A stretch of DNA of 64,000 bases. Source: Paracoccus sp. S3-43. GTDB taxonomy: Bacteria > Pseudomonadota > Alphaproteobacteria > Rhodobacterales > Rhodobacteraceae. The stretch spans positions 1,282,001 to 1,346,000 of the forward strand of contig NZ_CP119082.1 of NCBI RefSeq assembly GCF_029027965.1. The letters run 5' to 3'. The first letter of the stretch is position 1, and each line of letters begins with the position of its first letter. Below are positions 50,528 to 60,432 of the stretch, piece after piece. The position numbers and the translations under genes are program-made. Below the pieces are notes generated by a model, which had not been told where the DNA came from, made no database searches, and was given only the letters and a program-made list of their open reading frames with translations.

Positions 50528-50824
50528 ATGATCGAATCGGCTGAGACCCGTCTGCGCCGCCTGAAGATGCGCAGCTGGCGCAGGGGGATGAAGGAAATGG
50601 ACCTGATCCTGGGCCGTTTCGCCGACGGTCCCTTGGCGACGCTGGGCGCGGCGGAACTGGATGCCTACGAGGTCGTGCTGTCGGAAAACGACCAGGATCT
50701 GTATCTGTGGATCACCGCGCGGATCCATGGTGGGGCCGGGGCCGGGCGCGGTCCTGCCGGGATCGCGGCCATCCTGGACCGCATCGCCGGTCACGCGGCG
50801 GACCGCCTGAAACCCGTTCGCTAA
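50528..50824 (+). CDS. sdhE: FAD assembly factor SdhE
   Basis: 98 residues: ETRLRRLKMRSWRRGMKEMDLILGRFADG carries the RGxxE motif (RGMKE) of SdhE/Sdh5, needed for covalent attachment of FAD to succinate dehydrogenase and fumarate reductase flavoprotein subunits. The second half, YEVVLSENDQDLYLWI, completes the five-helix fold. ATG at 50528 chosen: it is where the family starts, although the frame is open upstream. Confidence 0.9.
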   Translation: MIESAETRLRRLKMRSWRRGMKEMDLILGRFADGPLATLGAAELDAYEVVLSENDQDLYLWITARIHGGAGAGRGPAGIAAILDRIAGHAADRLKPVR

Positions 50825-50849
50825 AATTTTCCTCAATCTTCTGCGGAAG

Positions 50850-50887
50850 TTTTGCGGCATTAACTGAAGATTTTCATTTTTGCGGCA
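50850..50887. repeat. Two TTTTGCGGCA direct repeats upstream of the MarR gene
   Basis: TTTTGCGGCA occurs at 50850-50859 and 50878-50887 in an AT-rich gap between sdhE and the MarR gene. The 28-bp spacing places both on nearly the same helix face. A third, partly similar TTCTGCGGAA lies at 50839. Likely operator or promoter elements for autoregulation of the MarR-family gene starting at 50899. Confidence 0.4.
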
Positions 50888-50898
50888 ATCATGCGGAC

Positions 50899-51453
50899 AT
50901 GACGAACACATCAGGACCGCGAGCCGCCATGATTTCCCCCGCGCCGCACGATATGCGCCCCCAGGCCGATGTTCAGGCCCTGCCGGATCTGGCAGACACG
51001 ACCGAAGCCTATCTGGAATCCCTGCAACTTCTGGAACGGCTGCACCGGCTGATGCTGGATCTGGTCAAGGACGAATTCGAACGGCTGGGCCAGAACGACC
51101 TGACCCCGGTCCAGGCGATGATCCTCTATAACCTGGGCGGGGCCGAGGTGTCGGCGGGCGAATTGCGGACCCGCGGCATGTATCAGGGATCGAATGTCAG
51201 CTATAACCTGAAAAAGCTGGTGGCGATGGGCTATGTCCATCACGAACGCTGCGACATGGATCGCCGCTCGGTGCGGGTCAAGCTGACCGGGCAGGGCCAG
51301 GCGGTGCGCGACATGGTCCACCGCCTGTTCCTGCGCCACGCGGAGGGCCTGGCGATGTCCGGCGTGCTGGAAGATCCGCCGCTGGAGCGGGTCAACCTGC
51401 AAAGCCGCCGGATCGAACGGTTCTGGCTGGAACAGATCCGCTATATCTATTGA
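50899..51453 (+). CDS. MarR-family transcriptional regulator (LdtR-like)
   Basis: 184 residues. The core MARR domain is LMLDLVKDEFERLGQNDLTPVQAMILYNLGGAEVSAGELRTRGMYQGSNVSYNLKKLVAMGYVHHERCDMDRRSVRVKLTGQGQ. Recognisable parts are YQGSNVSYNLKKLVAMGYV (recognition helix and wing) and CDMDRRSVRVKLT. The start and the ERFWLEQIRYIY end match LdtR, the Liberibacter/alphaproteobacterial regulator of L,D-transpeptidases, which responds to small ligands. An in-frame ATG at 50929 is an alternative start. Direct repeats upstream suggest autoregulation. Confidence 0.88.
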   Translation: MTNTSGPRAAMISPAPHDMRPQADVQALPDLADTTEAYLESLQLLERLHRLMLDLVKDEFERLGQNDLTPVQAMILYNLGGAEVSAGELRTRGMYQGSNVSYNLKKLVAMGYVHHERCDMDRRSVRVKLTGQGQAVRDMVHRLFLRHAEGLAMSGVLEDPPLERVNLQSRRIERFWLEQIRYIY

Positions 51454-51465
51454 TCGGCGGCGGCC

Positions 51466-51894
51466 CTACCAGTGGCCGGTGTTTTCCATGCTGGCCCAGG
51501 GCTCGGCTGGGGGCAGGGCATCGCCTTCCTGCAACAGCTCGATCGAGATATTGTCCGGGCTGCGCACGAAAGCCATATGCCCGTCGCGCGGCGGCCGGTT
51601 GATGATGACGCCCGCGTCCATCAGCGTCTGGCACAGGTCATAGATATTGCCCACGCGATAGGCCAGGTGGCCGAAATGGCGGCTGTCCGAGGGCAGGCCC
51701 TCGTCGCCGTCCCAGTTATAGGTCAGTTCGACCGGGCATTCCGGCTGGCCCGGCGGCGCCATGAAGACCAGGGTGAAGCGGCCCTTGTCGTTGTCGACGC
51801 GGCGGGTTTCCTCAAGCCCCAGCAGCTTGAAGAATTCCATGGTCCTGTCCAGATCCCGGACCCGGACCATGGTGTGCAGATAGCGGATGTTCAT
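51466..51894 (-). CDS. gloA: Lactoylglutathione lyase (glyoxalase I)
   Basis: 142 residues: YLHTMVRVRDLDRTMEFFKLLGLEE, FTLVFMAPPGQ, VELTYNWDGD, HFGHLAYRVGNIYD, and DNISIELLQEG, with metal ligands His (YLHTM), Glu (VELTYNW), His (GHLAYR) and Glu (IELLQ). It isomerises the methylglyoxal-glutathione hemithioacetal to S-lactoylglutathione. ATG at 51894 is the conserved start (MNIRYLHTM). Convergent with the MarR gene. Confidence 0.93.
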   Translation of the reverse strand: MNIRYLHTMVRVRDLDRTMEFFKLLGLEETRRVDNDKGRFTLVFMAPPGQPECPVELTYNWDGDEGLPSDSRHFGHLAYRVGNIYDLCQTLMDAGVIINRPPRDGHMAFVRSPDNISIELLQEGDALPPAEPWASMENTGHW

Positions 51895-51914
51895 CGGGTA
51901 TCCTCCTTTTGGGG

Positions 51915-52394
51915 TCAGCGGCGGCGCAGGTATTCGAACAGGGTGCAGCGCGGCGCGTCGGCGCGCAGGTCGACGGACCCAAGGCAATCCCATCGGTCCT
52001 TGTCGAAGCCAGGGAAAAACGCGTCGGCATCCTGCACGGCCAGATCCACCTCGGTCAGCAACAGCCGGTCCGCCAGGGGCAGCAGCGCCCGATAGATGCC
52101 CGCCCCGCCGATGCCATAGACCCGGCGATGGCCCGCGCGATGGGCGTGATTGACCGCGGCATCCGGCGTGGCGAAAACCTGTTCGGCCGTCGCGGGATCC
52201 GAGGATACGACCAGGTTCAGACGGTTCTTCAACGGCCTGACCGGCAGGCTTTCCCAGGTCTTCCGGCCCATGACGACCGCCCCGCCGGTCGTCTCGCGCT
52301 GGAAGAAGGCCAGATCCTCGGGCGCGCGCCAGGGGATGTCATTGTCCTTGCCGATGGCGCCGTTGCGGTCGCGGGCTGCGATCAGGGTCAGCAT
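51915..52394 (-). CDS. folA: Dihydrofolate reductase
   Basis: 159 residues: MLTLIAARDRNGAIGKDNDIPWRAPEDLAFF (substrate-binding loop, with the acidic residue), GAVVMGRKTWESLP, LVVSSDP, and VYGIGGAGIYRALLPLADRLLLTEVDLAVQDADAFFP in the C-terminal half. It reduces dihydrofolate to tetrahydrofolate. The preceding thyA stop (TGA) is separated from this ATG by one base, so the two folate-cycle genes form an operon. Confidence 0.95.
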   Translation of the reverse strand: MLTLIAARDRNGAIGKDNDIPWRAPEDLAFFQRETTGGAVVMGRKTWESLPVRPLKNRLNLVVSSDPATAEQVFATPDAAVNHAHRAGHRRVYGIGGAGIYRALLPLADRLLLTEVDLAVQDADAFFPGFDKDRWDCLGSVDLRADAPRCTLFEYLRRR

Positions 52395-52395
52395 C

Positions 52396-53229
52396 TCAGA
52401 CCGCCACCGGCGCCTTGATGGCCGGATCGGGGTCATAATCCAGAACCTCGAAATCCTCATAGCGGAAATCGAAGATCGACGGCACCTCGCGGCGCAGGCG
52501 AATCCGGGGCAGGGGCTTCGGGGTCCGCGCAAGCTGGGTGCGCACCTGTTCCAGATGGTTGGAGTAGATATGCGCGTCGCCGATGGCGTGGATGAAATCG
52601 CCCGGTTCATAGCCCGTCACATGGGCCAGCATCACCTGCAACAGCGCATAGGAGGCGATGTTGAACGGCACCCCCAGGAACATGTCGGCCGAGCGTTGAT
52701 ACAGTTGCAGATGCAGCCTGCCCGCCAGGATCCGCACCTGCCACAGCGTATGACAGGGCGGCAGCGCCATGTCGGGCACATCGCCGGGGTTCCAGGCCGA
52801 CACGATCAGCCGCCGCGAATCCGGGGTCTTGCGGATCGCCTCGACCAGATCGGCGATCTGATCGATCTGGCCCGCGAAGAACAGCGGCCGTCCGTCGGCA
52901 TCCAGGCCGCTGGGCACCAGCTTCGGGAAATGCCGCCATTGTCGGCCATAGACCGGTCCCAGATCGCCGTTTTCGTCCGCCCATTCGTCCCAGATCGAGA
53001 CGCCGTTCTGCTGCAAATACCGGACATTCGTGTCGCCCGACAGGAACCATAGCAGCTCGTGGATGATCGACTTCAGGTGCAGCTTCTTGGTCGTCACCAG
53101 CGGAAAGCCGTCCGACAGGCGGTAACGGCATTGCAGCCCGAAATGGCTGATCGTGCCGGTTCCGGTGCGGTCGGTGCTTTCCTGCCCCTGTTCCAGCACC
53201 CTGCGCAGGGCGTCATGATACTGCCGCAT
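52396..53229 (-). CDS. thyA: Thymidylate synthase
   Basis: 277 residues: [65 protein letters not shown], nucleophilic Cys in [33 protein letters not shown] and the C-terminal IKAPVAV. The short form (about 264-280) is the bacterial type. Methylates dUMP to dTMP with methylene-tetrahydrofolate, coupled to folA downstream. Start [12 protein letters not shown] at 53229 preferred over longer frames. Confidence 0.95.
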   Translation of the reverse strand: MRQYHDALRRVLEQGQESTDRTGTGTISHFGLQCRYRLSDGFPLVTTKKLHLKSIIHELLWFLSGDTNVRYLQQNGVSIWDEWADENGDLGPVYGRQWRHFPKLVPSGLDADGRPLFFAGQIDQIADLVEAIRKTPDSRRLIVSAWNPGDVPDMALPPCHTLWQVRILAGRLHLQLYQRSADMFLGVPFNIASYALLQVMLAHVTGYEPGDFIHAIGDAHIYSNHLEQVRTQLARTPKPLPRIRLRREVPSIFDFRYEDFEVLDYDPDPAIKAPVAV

Positions 53230-53230
53230 C

Positions 53231-55189
53231 CTAGACGTCCAGCTCTTCGGCGAAACGCGCGTTTTCCTGGATGTATTCAAAGCGCAGTTCCGGCTTCTTG
53301 CCCATCAGCCGTTCCACCAGATCGCCGGTTTCGCCACCTTCGTCATCGTCGATGCTGACCCGGATCAGCTTGCGCGTCTTCGGGTTCATCGTCGTGTCCT
53401 TCAGATCCTTGGCGTCCATTTCGCCCAGACCCTTGAAGCGCTGCACGTCGATCTTGCCGCGACCGCCCAGGCCCTTGGCCAGCATCCGTTCCTTTTCCGC
53501 ATCGTCGGCGACATAGACCCGGTGCGCCCCCTGCGTCAGCCGATAGAGCGGCGGGCAGGCGAGATACAGGTGCCCCTTGTCGATCATCGGCCGCATCTGG
53601 GTAAAGAAGAACGTCATCAGCAGGCTGGCGATATGCGCGCCGTCCACATCGGCGTCGGTCATGATGATGACCTTGTCGTAACGCAGGTCGTCGATCTTGA
53701 ATCGGGATCCCATATCGACGCCAAGCGCCTGACACAGATTGCCGATTTCCTGGTTGGCCCCCATCTTCGTGGACGCCGCGCCCAGCACGTTCAGGATCTT
53801 GCCGCGCAGGGGCAGCAGCGCCTGGGTGGTCCGGTCGCGGGCCATCTTGGCCGACCCGCCGGCGCTGTCGCCTTCGACGATGAACAGTTCCGTCCCGTCG
53901 CGGCTGGTCGCGCTGCAATCCACCAGCTTGCCGGGCAGGCGCAGCTTCTTCGTGGCGGTCTTGCGCGCGGTTTCCTTTTCCTGCTTGCGGCGCAGGCGCT
54001 CGTCGGCCCGCAGGATCAGGAAATCCAGGATCGCGCCCGCCGATTTCGTATCCGCCGCCAGCCAGGTATCGAAATGGTCGCGCACGGCGTTCTCGACCAG
54101 CCGGGCGGCCTCGGTCGTGGCCAGCCGGTCCTTGGTCTGGCCCACGAATTCCGGTTCCCGGATGAAGCAGGACACCAGGGCGCAGCCGCCGGTCAGCAGA
54201 TCCTCTCGGGTGATGTTGGCGGCCTTCTTGTTGCTGATCCGCTCGCCATAGGCGCGCACGCCTTTCAGGATCGCGGCCCAGAAACCCGCCTCGTGCGTGC
54301 CGCCTTCGGGGGTGGGGACGGTGTTGCAATAGGACTGGATGAAGCCGTCGCGCAGCGGTGTCCAGTTGATCGCCCAGTCGACCTTGCCCGGCGCGCCCTG
54401 GCGGCGGAAATCGACGCTGCCCGCGAAGGGGCGGTCGGCATAGGTGCTGGCGCCGGTCAGGGTTTCGGACAGATAGTCCGCCAGGCCGCCGGGAAAATGG
54501 AACGTGGCCTCGCGCGGGGTTTCGCCATCGTCGATCTCCGATTTCCAGCGGATTTCGACGCCGCTGAACAGATAGGCCTTGGACTTCACCATCTTCAGCA
54601 GCCGCGCGGGCTTGAAGCGGTGATGGCCGAAGATCTCCTCGTCCGCATGGAAGGTGACGGTGGTCCCGCGCCGGTTGGGGGCGGCGCCGATCTTCGCCAC
54701 CGGTCCCTGGGGAATCCCGCGCGAGAACCGCTGTTCGAACAGTTCCTTGTTGCGGGCGACCTGGACGACCATGCTGTCGGACAGCGCGTTCACCACCGAC
54801 GCGCCGACCCCGTGCAGCCCGCCCGAGGTCTGATAGGCGTCGCCCGAAAACTTGCCCCCTGCGTGCAGCGTGCAGAGGATCACCTCAAGCGCGGACTTGC
54901 CCGGAAACTTGGGATGCGGGTCGATGGGGATGCCGCGCCCGTTGTCGCGCACGACCACGCTGTAGTCGGCCAGCAACTCGACCTCGATCCGGCTGGCATG
55001 GCCTGCCACCGCCTCGTCCATCGAGTTGTCGAGGATTTCCGCCACCAGATGATGCAGCGCGCGTTCGTCGGTGCCGCCGATATACATGCCGGGGCGCTTG
55101 CGGACGGGCTCCAGCCCCTCCAGCACCTCGATCGAGGCGGCGGAATAGCTGTCGGTCGCGTCAACGGCGGAAAGAAGGTCGTCGGCCAT
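53231..55189 (-). CDS. parE: DNA topoisomerase IV subunit B
   Basis: 652 residues: ATPase region with [72 protein letters not shown]. Toprim region [23 protein letters not shown] and [18 protein letters not shown]-terminal [23 protein letters not shown]. GyrB would carry an extra insert and a different motif set; the spacing fits ParE. It decatenates sister chromosomes. 1 bp separates its stop from the thyA start, so it may be in the same operon. Confidence 0.93.
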   Translation of the reverse strand: MADDLLSAVDATDSYSAASIEVLEGLEPVRKRPGMYIGGTDERALHHLVAEILDNSMDEAVAGHASRIEVELLADYSVVVRDNGRGIPIDPHPKFPGKSALEVILCTLHAGGKFSGDAYQTSGGLHGVGASVVNALSDSMVVQVARNKELFEQRFSRGIPQGPVAKIGAAPNRRGTTVTFHADEEIFGHHRFKPARLLKMVKSKAYLFSGVEIRWKSEIDDGETPREATFHFPGGLADYLSETLTGASTYADRPFAGSVDFRRQGAPGKVDWAINWTPLRDGFIQSYCNTVPTPEGGTHEAGFWAAILKGVRAYGERISNKKAANITREDLLTGGCALVSCFIREPEFVGQTKDRLATTEAARLVENAVRDHFDTWLAADTKSAGAILDFLILRADERLRRKQEKETARKTATKKLRLPGKLVDCSATSRDGTELFIVEGDSAGGSAKMARDRTTQALLPLRGKILNVLGAASTKMGANQEIGNLCQALGVDMGSRFKIDDLRYDKVIIMTDADVDGAHIASLLMTFFFTQMRPMIDKGHLYLACPPLYRLTQGAHRVYVADDAEKERMLAKGLGGRGKIDVQRFKGLGEMDAKDLKDTTMNPKTRKLIRVSIDDDEGGETGDLVERLMGKKPELRFEYIQENARFAEELDV

Positions 55190-55309
55190 CGGGTTCTGCT
55201 CTTGTTCTTGGTGGGGGGACTATCTCATGGGGAAAGGACCAAGACCAGTCCCGCCGGATCAGGCCCTGTCGCGCAGCCAGCAGGCCAGGTCGCCATGCGT
55301 ATTTCAGGA

Positions 55310-55969
55310 TCATTCGGGTTCGGCGAGCCGTGCGTCCCACATCTTTCGGAACGCCGGGCGCGACTGGCAGGACTCCAGCCAGGCCATGACGGCGGGAAAC
55401 TGGCCCATCAGTTCGCCATAACCTTGAGCGTATCGCAGAATCTCGGCCAGGTTCAGGTCGGCCACGGTGAAGCGCCCGCCAACCAGATTCTGATGTGTCG
55501 CAAGATGACCCTCGATCACCCTCAGCGGCCGGATCAGCCGTTCGGCGGCATTCGCGACATGGGCCTGATCCTCGCCCGCTTGCAGGCGCGACCGGCCGTG
55601 CAGGAACAGGATGGTCAGCGCATCGGGTTCGACGGCAGTCGCGGCATAGAAGCTCCACTGCATCATCAGGGCGTCTTCGGAGAGGTCCGCGGGGCCAAGA
55701 CCGCCGCCGTATCTGCGCGCCAGATACAGCGTCGCGGCCAGGGATTCGCTCAGGGTCAGGCCGTCATCCTCGATCACCGGAACGGTTCCGGCGGGCGACA
55801 GCGCCAGGAAGCACGGCGAATGGGTGTTCAGGGGCGCGTCCGGCGCATCGGGATCGGCCAGGCGATAGGCCTGGATGACGGGGTTTTGGCGGAACTCCAG
55901 CCCGATTTCATGGCACAGCCAGATGATGCGCGAGGCGCGCGAACGGGTGACGCCGTGGATAGTCAGCAT
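55310..55969 (-). CDS. Glutathione S-transferase
   Basis: 219 residues with an N-terminal thioredoxin-like domain (ITIHGVTRSRASRIIWLCHEIGLEF, read as LTIHGVTRSRASRI and WLCHEIG) including the SerArg-type active-site motif RSRASR, and cis-Pro motif GTVPVIEDDGLTLSESLA. The C-terminal helical domain (WSFYAATAVEPDALTILFLHG...FTVADLNLAEILRYA) carries the N-capping/hydrophobic staple region. A cytoplasmic glutathione transferase of unassigned class. Divergent from the ccoG operon. Confidence 0.88.
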   Translation of the reverse strand: MLTIHGVTRSRASRIIWLCHEIGLEFRQNPVIQAYRLADPDAPDAPLNTHSPCFLALSPAGTVPVIEDDGLTLSESLAATLYLARRYGGGLGPADLSEDALMMQWSFYAATAVEPDALTILFLHGRSRLQAGEDQAHVANAAERLIRPLRVIEGHLATHQNLVGGRFTVADLNLAEILRYAQGYGELMGQFPAVMAWLESCQSRPAFRKMWDARLAEPE

Positions 55970-56139
55970 GAAACGCTCCTTCGTGGAAGGTGCAGGTTAT
56001 GTCAGCAGAAGATCGCCGGAAAGCACGATGATTTGGCGCGCGGCGGCGCCCCCATCCAGGGTCGCGCGTTGCATCCCCACATCCGCAGGACCGCCGGTCG
56101 TTACGCCCGACGCGGCGGACGGGGCGCGCCGACCTGCGT

Positions 56140-56153
56140 TTGATGCAGGTCAA
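56140..56153 (+). promoter_or_regulatory. FNR/FnrL-type box upstream of ccoG
   Basis: TTGATGCAGGTCAA matches the consensus TTGAT-N4-ATCAA at 9 of 10 positions. Located 57 bp upstream of the ccoG ATG, it fits activation by FnrL at low oxygen, as known for cco genes in Rhodobacter and Paracoccus. No other box for this operon was seen. Confidence 0.75.
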
Positions 56154-56209
56154 GGAATCCCCCGCCCGCCCGGTCTAGACCCGACGGGCGAAACAGGAGC
56201 GATTCTTCA

Positions 56210-57760
56210 ATGTCCACCCCCGAGATGGACCCCCCCAGCCTTTACGCCAAGCGGGAACCGATCTTCCCCAAGCGTGTGCAAGGGCGGTTCAGGAACCTCA
56301 AGTGGATCGTCATGGCCCTGGCCCTGACGGTCTATTACGTCATGCCCTGGCTGCGGTGGGACCGAGGCCCGACCATGCCCGACCAGGCGGTGCTGGTCGA
56401 TCTTGCCAACCGCCGGTTCTTCTTCTTCTGGATCGAGATCTGGCCCCACGAATTCTATTTCGTCGCGGGCCTGCTGGTCATGGCGGGGCTGGGCCTGTTC
56501 CTGTTCACCTCGGCCCTGGGGCGGGTCTGGTGCGGCTATGCCTGCCCGCAGACCGTCTGGACCGACCTGTTCATCCTGGTCGAACGCTGGATCGAGGGCG
56601 ACCGCAACGCCCGGATCCGCCTGCACCGCCAGAAATGGGACGCGCAGAAAATCCGCCTCAGCCTGGCGAAATGGACGGTCTGGCTGGTGATCGCGCTGAT
56701 GACCGGCGGGGCCTGGATCTTCTACTTCACCGACGCGCCGACGCTGCTGCGCAACCTGCTGACCGGCGACGCGCATCCGGTCGCCTATATCACCATGGCG
56801 ATCCTGACCGCGACGACCTTCTTCTTCGGCGGCTTCGCGCGAGAGCAGATCTGCATCTATGCCTGCCCGTGGCCGCGCATCCAGGCGGCGATGATGGACG
56901 AGGATACGCTGACCGTCGCCTATCGCGAATGGCGCGGAGAGCCGCGCGGCAAGACCAATGTCCGCCACCGCCCCGCCGCCCTGGCCTTCCAAGCCGAGGC
57001 CGAGAGCCACGCGGCCGGTCCCGAGGCGGGCGGCAAATATCCGCCGGTGCCCTATCCCGGCGTGCGCACCGGCGTCGGCGGGCCGATTCCCCCGGATTCG
57101 CCGGGCGACTGCATCGACTGCATGGCCTGTGTGAACGTCTGCCCGATGGGCATCGACATCCGCGACGGCCAGCAGATGGAATGCATCACCTGCGCGCTGT
57201 GCATCGACGCCTGCGACGAGATCATGGACAAGATCGGCAAGCCGCGCGGGCTGATCGACTATATGGCCCTGAAGGACGAGACCGCCGAACGCGCCGGCGC
57301 CGCGCCGAAATCGGTCTGGAGGCATATCTTCCGCCCCCGCACGATCCTGTATTTCACGCTGTGGTCCGGAATCGGCATCGCGCTGATCGTCGCGCTGTTC
57401 GTGCGCTCGCCCTTGGATCTGAACGTCTCGCCGGTGCGCAATCCGCTGTTCGTCACCCTGTCGGACGGCGCCATCCGCAACACCTACGAGGTGCGCCTGC
57501 GCAACAAGCAGCACGAGGCCCGCAGCTTCAGCTTCGCGGTCGAGGGCGCAGACGACCTGAACCTCGCGGTCGAGGGCGCGGCCTCCGGCACGGTCCAGGT
57601 GCCGGCCGACGAAACCCTCAGCGGCAGGCTCTATGTGACCGCACCGGTCGGATCGCCGCTTGCGTCGGCGGAAACGACAGCGTTGGATCTGGTGGTGCGC
57701 GACGACATCGACGGAACGACCGCCTCGGTCGGCACCGTCTTCCACGGAAGGGGCGAATGA
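56210..57760 (+). CDS. ccoG: Cytochrome c oxidase accessory protein CcoG (RdxA)
   Basis: 516 residues: five transmembrane helices and ferredoxin-like cysteine clusters. Cysteine motifs: CGYACPQTVWTDLF, CIYACPWPRIQAAM, then DCIDCMACVNVCPMGID and CITCALCIDACDEIMDKIG (two 4Fe-4S sites). CcoG reduces copper for insertion into the CuB site of cbb3 oxidase. The C-terminal part is a periplasmic immunoglobulin-like domain. First gene of ccoGHIS, preceded by an FNR box. It overlaps ccoH. Confidence 0.94.
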   Translation: MSTPEMDPPSLYAKREPIFPKRVQGRFRNLKWIVMALALTVYYVMPWLRWDRGPTMPDQAVLVDLANRRFFFFWIEIWPHEFYFVAGLLVMAGLGLFLFTSALGRVWCGYACPQTVWTDLFILVERWIEGDRNARIRLHRQKWDAQKIRLSLAKWTVWLVIALMTGGAWIFYFTDAPTLLRNLLTGDAHPVAYITMAILTATTFFFGGFAREQICIYACPWPRIQAAMMDEDTLTVAYREWRGEPRGKTNVRHRPAALAFQAEAESHAAGPEAGGKYPPVPYPGVRTGVGGPIPPDSPGDCIDCMACVNVCPMGIDIRDGQQMECITCALCIDACDEIMDKIGKPRGLIDYMALKDETAERAGAAPKSVWRHIFRPRTILYFTLWSGIGIALIVALFVRSPLDLNVSPVRNPLFVTLSDGAIRNTYEVRLRNKQHEARSFSFAVEGADDLNLAVEGAASGTVQVPADETLSGRLYVTAPVGSPLASAETTALDLVVRDDIDGTTASVGTVFHGRGE

Positions 57761-58224
57761 TGACCAGGGAACTGACCGGGCGGCATGTTCTGATCATCAC
57801 GCTGGCGGCCTTCGGCGTCATCATCGCCGTCAACCTGGTCATGGCCTTCCTGGCCGTCGGCAGCTTTCCGGGGCTTGAGGTCAAGAACAGCTATGTCGCG
57901 TCCCAGGAATTCGACCGCGACCGGCAGGCGCAGGAAAGCCTGGGCTGGACCGCCAGGGCCAGCTATGACGGCAAGGACGTCGCCATCGAGATCGTCGACC
58001 GCAGCGGCGCCCATCCGATCCTGCGCGATTTCACCGCGACGATCGGACGGCCCACGCACAAGCGCGCCGACGTGACGCCGCAGTTCCAGGTGGCGGGGGG
58101 CGTCTATCGCGCGCCGCTGGTGCTGGAGCCGGGGATCTGGAACATCCATGTCCAGGCGATGTCGCCGGACGGCACTCCGTTCCGGCAGCGGCTGGACCAT
58201 TACGCCGGGGCACGGGTGAACTGA
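57757..58224 (+). CDS. ccoH: FixH/CcoH family protein
   Basis: 155 residues: one N-terminal transmembrane helix (LIITLAAFGVIIAVNLVMAFLAVG) and a periplasmic domain: VKNSYVASQEFDRDRQAQESLGW, then RPTHKRADVT and IWNIHVQAMSPDGTPFRQR. FixH/CcoH is needed for a stable cbb3 oxidase complex. The ATG overlaps the ccoG stop (ATGA); ATG at 57760 is an equivalent alternative. 2 bp upstream of ccoI. Confidence 0.92.
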   Translation: MMTRELTGRHVLIITLAAFGVIIAVNLVMAFLAVGSFPGLEVKNSYVASQEFDRDRQAQESLGWTARASYDGKDVAIEIVDRSGAHPILRDFTATIGRPTHKRADVTPQFQVAGGVYRAPLVLEPGIWNIHVQAMSPDGTPFRQRLDHYAGARVN

Positions 58225-58225
58225 C

Positions 58226-60421
58226 ATGGCCGACCTGACAGCCTCGGGCTTCAGCGCCTGCCCTGCCTGCGATGCCGCGCCCCTGGCCCAACGCCTGGCC
58301 GACCGGACCCAGAACGCGCAGGGCACGGGCACGGTCATCCTGTCCCTGCCGACCGCCCATTGCGCGGCCTGCATCACCGATGTGGAAACCGCGCTGACCG
58401 CCCATCCGGGCGTCAAGGCGGCGCGCGTCAACCTGACCCTGCGCCGGGTCACGGTCGATGCGCCGGGCCTGACGGCCGACGACCTGATCCCGGTGCTGGC
58501 GGGCGTGGGATATGAGGCGCATGAGCTGGACCCCGATGCGCTGTCGGCCACCACCGCCGACCGGCAGGGCCGCGACCTGCTGATGCGCATCGGCGTGTCG
58601 GGCTTCGCGATGATGAACATCATGATCCTGTCCGTCGCCGTCTGGTCGGGGGCCGAGGCCGCGACCCGCGATCTGTTCCACTGGATCAGCGGCGCCATCG
58701 CGCTGCCCACGGTGTTCTTCGCGGGCCAGCCCTTCTTCCGCAGCGCCTGGTCCGCGCTGCGGGTGGGGCGGTTGGGCATGGACGTGCCGATCTCGCTGGC
58801 GCTGATCCTGGCCAGCGCGATCTCGGTCTATGAGACGATGAATTCCGGCCATCACGCCTATTTCGACGGCGTGACGATGCTGTGCTTCTTCCTGCTGATC
58901 GGCCGCTATCTGGACCACCGCACCCGCGCCATCGCCCGGTCGGCCGCCGCCGAACTGACCGCGCTGGAGGTTCCGCGCGCCACGCTGCTGGCAGACGGGA
59001 CCGAACAAGTGGTCCCCGTCGCCATGCTGCGTCCCGGCGACCTGATCCGCATCCGCCCCGGCGCCCGGATCCCCGCCGATGGCGAGATCGTCGAGGGCCG
59101 GTCGGAAATCGACCGCGCCCTGCTGACCGGAGAAACCCTGCCGGTGCTGGCCGCGCCCGGCCAGATGCTGTCGGCGGGCGAGGTGAACCTGACTGGCCCG
59201 CTGGTGCTGCGCGTGACGGCGGCGGGGCGCGATTCGTCGCTGGCCCGCCTGACCGCCCTGGTCGAGGCGGCGGAATCCGCGCGCGGACGCTATACCTCGC
59301 TAGCCGATCGGGCCTCGCGCGCCTATTCGCCCAGCGTCCACCTGATCGCGCTGTGCAGCTTTGCGGGCTGGTTCTGGGCCACGGGCGACCTGCGCCTGGC
59401 CGTGAACATCGCGGCGGCGGTGCTGATCGTGACCTGCCCCTGCGCGCTTGGCCTGGCGGTTCCGGCGGTCGCCACGGCGGCTTCGGGCCGGTTGTTCCGG
59501 CGCGGGCTGCTGATCAAGGACGGCACCGCCCTGGAACGGCTGGCCGAGGTCGATACGGTCGTCTTCGACAAGACCGGCACGCTGACGCTGAGCCGTCCGG
59601 TTCTGGTCAGCGCCGATCCGCTGCCCGCCGATCTGCGCCCGGTCGCCCGCGCCCTGGCGCAGGCTTCTTCACATCCGCTGTCGGTCGCCTTGGCCACGGC
59701 CTTGCAGGATCGGCCGGCCAACCTGACCGAGGTGACCGAGCATCCGGGCTTCGGCGTCTCGGGCCGCTGGCAAGGGCGGGTGGTCCGGCTGGGCCGCGCC
59801 GACTGGCTGGGCGTGGCCGAGGACGATGAAAACAGGCCCACCAGTGCGACCTGGCTGGCGGTCGAGGGCCAGCCCGCCGTTCGGCTGGACTTCACCGACG
59901 AACTGCGCCCCGGAGCGGCGGACTGCGTGGCGGCGCTGCGCAAGGCCGGGCTGCGGGTCGTGCTGATCTCGGGCGACCGGCAGGCGGCGGTGGCGGATCT
60001 GGCCGGTCGCCTGGCTATCCAGGACTTCCGCGCCGCCGTCGATCCCCAGGGGAAAGAGGCGATGGTCGCCGATCTTGCCGCCCAGGGCGCGCGCGTCCTG
60101 ATGGTGGGCGACGGGTTGAACGACACGGCCGCGCTTGCCCGCGCCCATGCCTCGATCTCGCCCGCAAGCGCCCTGGATGCAGCGCGGGTCGCCAGCGACA
60201 TGGTGCTGACCGGCAGCGACCTGGCGCCCGTGGCCCAGGCGGTGGCGACCGCCCGCCTTGCCACCCGGCGCATCCGGCAGAACTTTGCGATCTCGATCGC
60301 CTATAATATCGTGGCGGTGCCTCTGGCCGTGGCTGGACTGGTGACGCCGCTGATCGCGGCGCTGGCGATGTCGATCAGCTCGATCACAGTGACGCTGAAC
60401 GCGCTGCGCCTGCGGGACTGA
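58226..60421 (+). CDS. ccoI: Cu-transporting P-type ATPase CcoI (FixI)
   Basis: 731 residues. An N-terminal CPAC motif (FSACPACDAAP) precedes a heavy-metal-associated domain with AHCAACITDVE. Eight transmembrane helices include the CPC translocation site in IVTCPCALGLAVP. The P-domain has DKTGTLTLS, GDGLNDTAALA, and the actuator has LLTGETLPV. The CcoI/CopA2 type moves copper toward the periplasm for CuB of cbb3 oxidase, at a slow rate. Third gene of the ccoGHIS operon. Confidence 0.95.
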   Translation: MADLTASGFSACPACDAAPLAQRLADRTQNAQGTGTVILSLPTAHCAACITDVETALTAHPGVKAARVNLTLRRVTVDAPGLTADDLIPVLAGVGYEAHELDPDALSATTADRQGRDLLMRIGVSGFAMMNIMILSVAVWSGAEAATRDLFHWISGAIALPTVFFAGQPFFRSAWSALRVGRLGMDVPISLALILASAISVYETMNSGHHAYFDGVTMLCFFLLIGRYLDHRTRAIARSAAAELTALEVPRATLLADGTEQVVPVAMLRPGDLIRIRPGARIPADGEIVEGRSEIDRALLTGETLPVLAAPGQMLSAGEVNLTGPLVLRVTAAGRDSSLARLTALVEAAESARGRYTSLADRASRAYSPSVHLIALCSFAGWFWATGDLRLAVNIAAAVLIVTCPCALGLAVPAVATAASGRLFRRGLLIKDGTALERLAEVDTVVFDKTGTLTLSRPVLVSADPLPADLRPVARALAQASSHPLSVALATALQDRPANLTEVTEHPGFGVSGRWQGRVVRLGRADWLGVAEDDENRPTSATWLAVEGQPAVRLDFTDELRPGAADCVAALRKAGLRVVLISGDRQAAVADLAGRLAIQDFRAAVDPQGKEAMVADLAAQGARVLMVGDGLNDTAALARAHASISPASALDAARVASDMVLTGSDLAPVAQAVATARLATRRIRQNFAISIAYNIVAVPLAVAGLVTPLIAALAMSISSITVTLNALRLRD

Positions 60422-60432
60422 AGGGGAACGCC

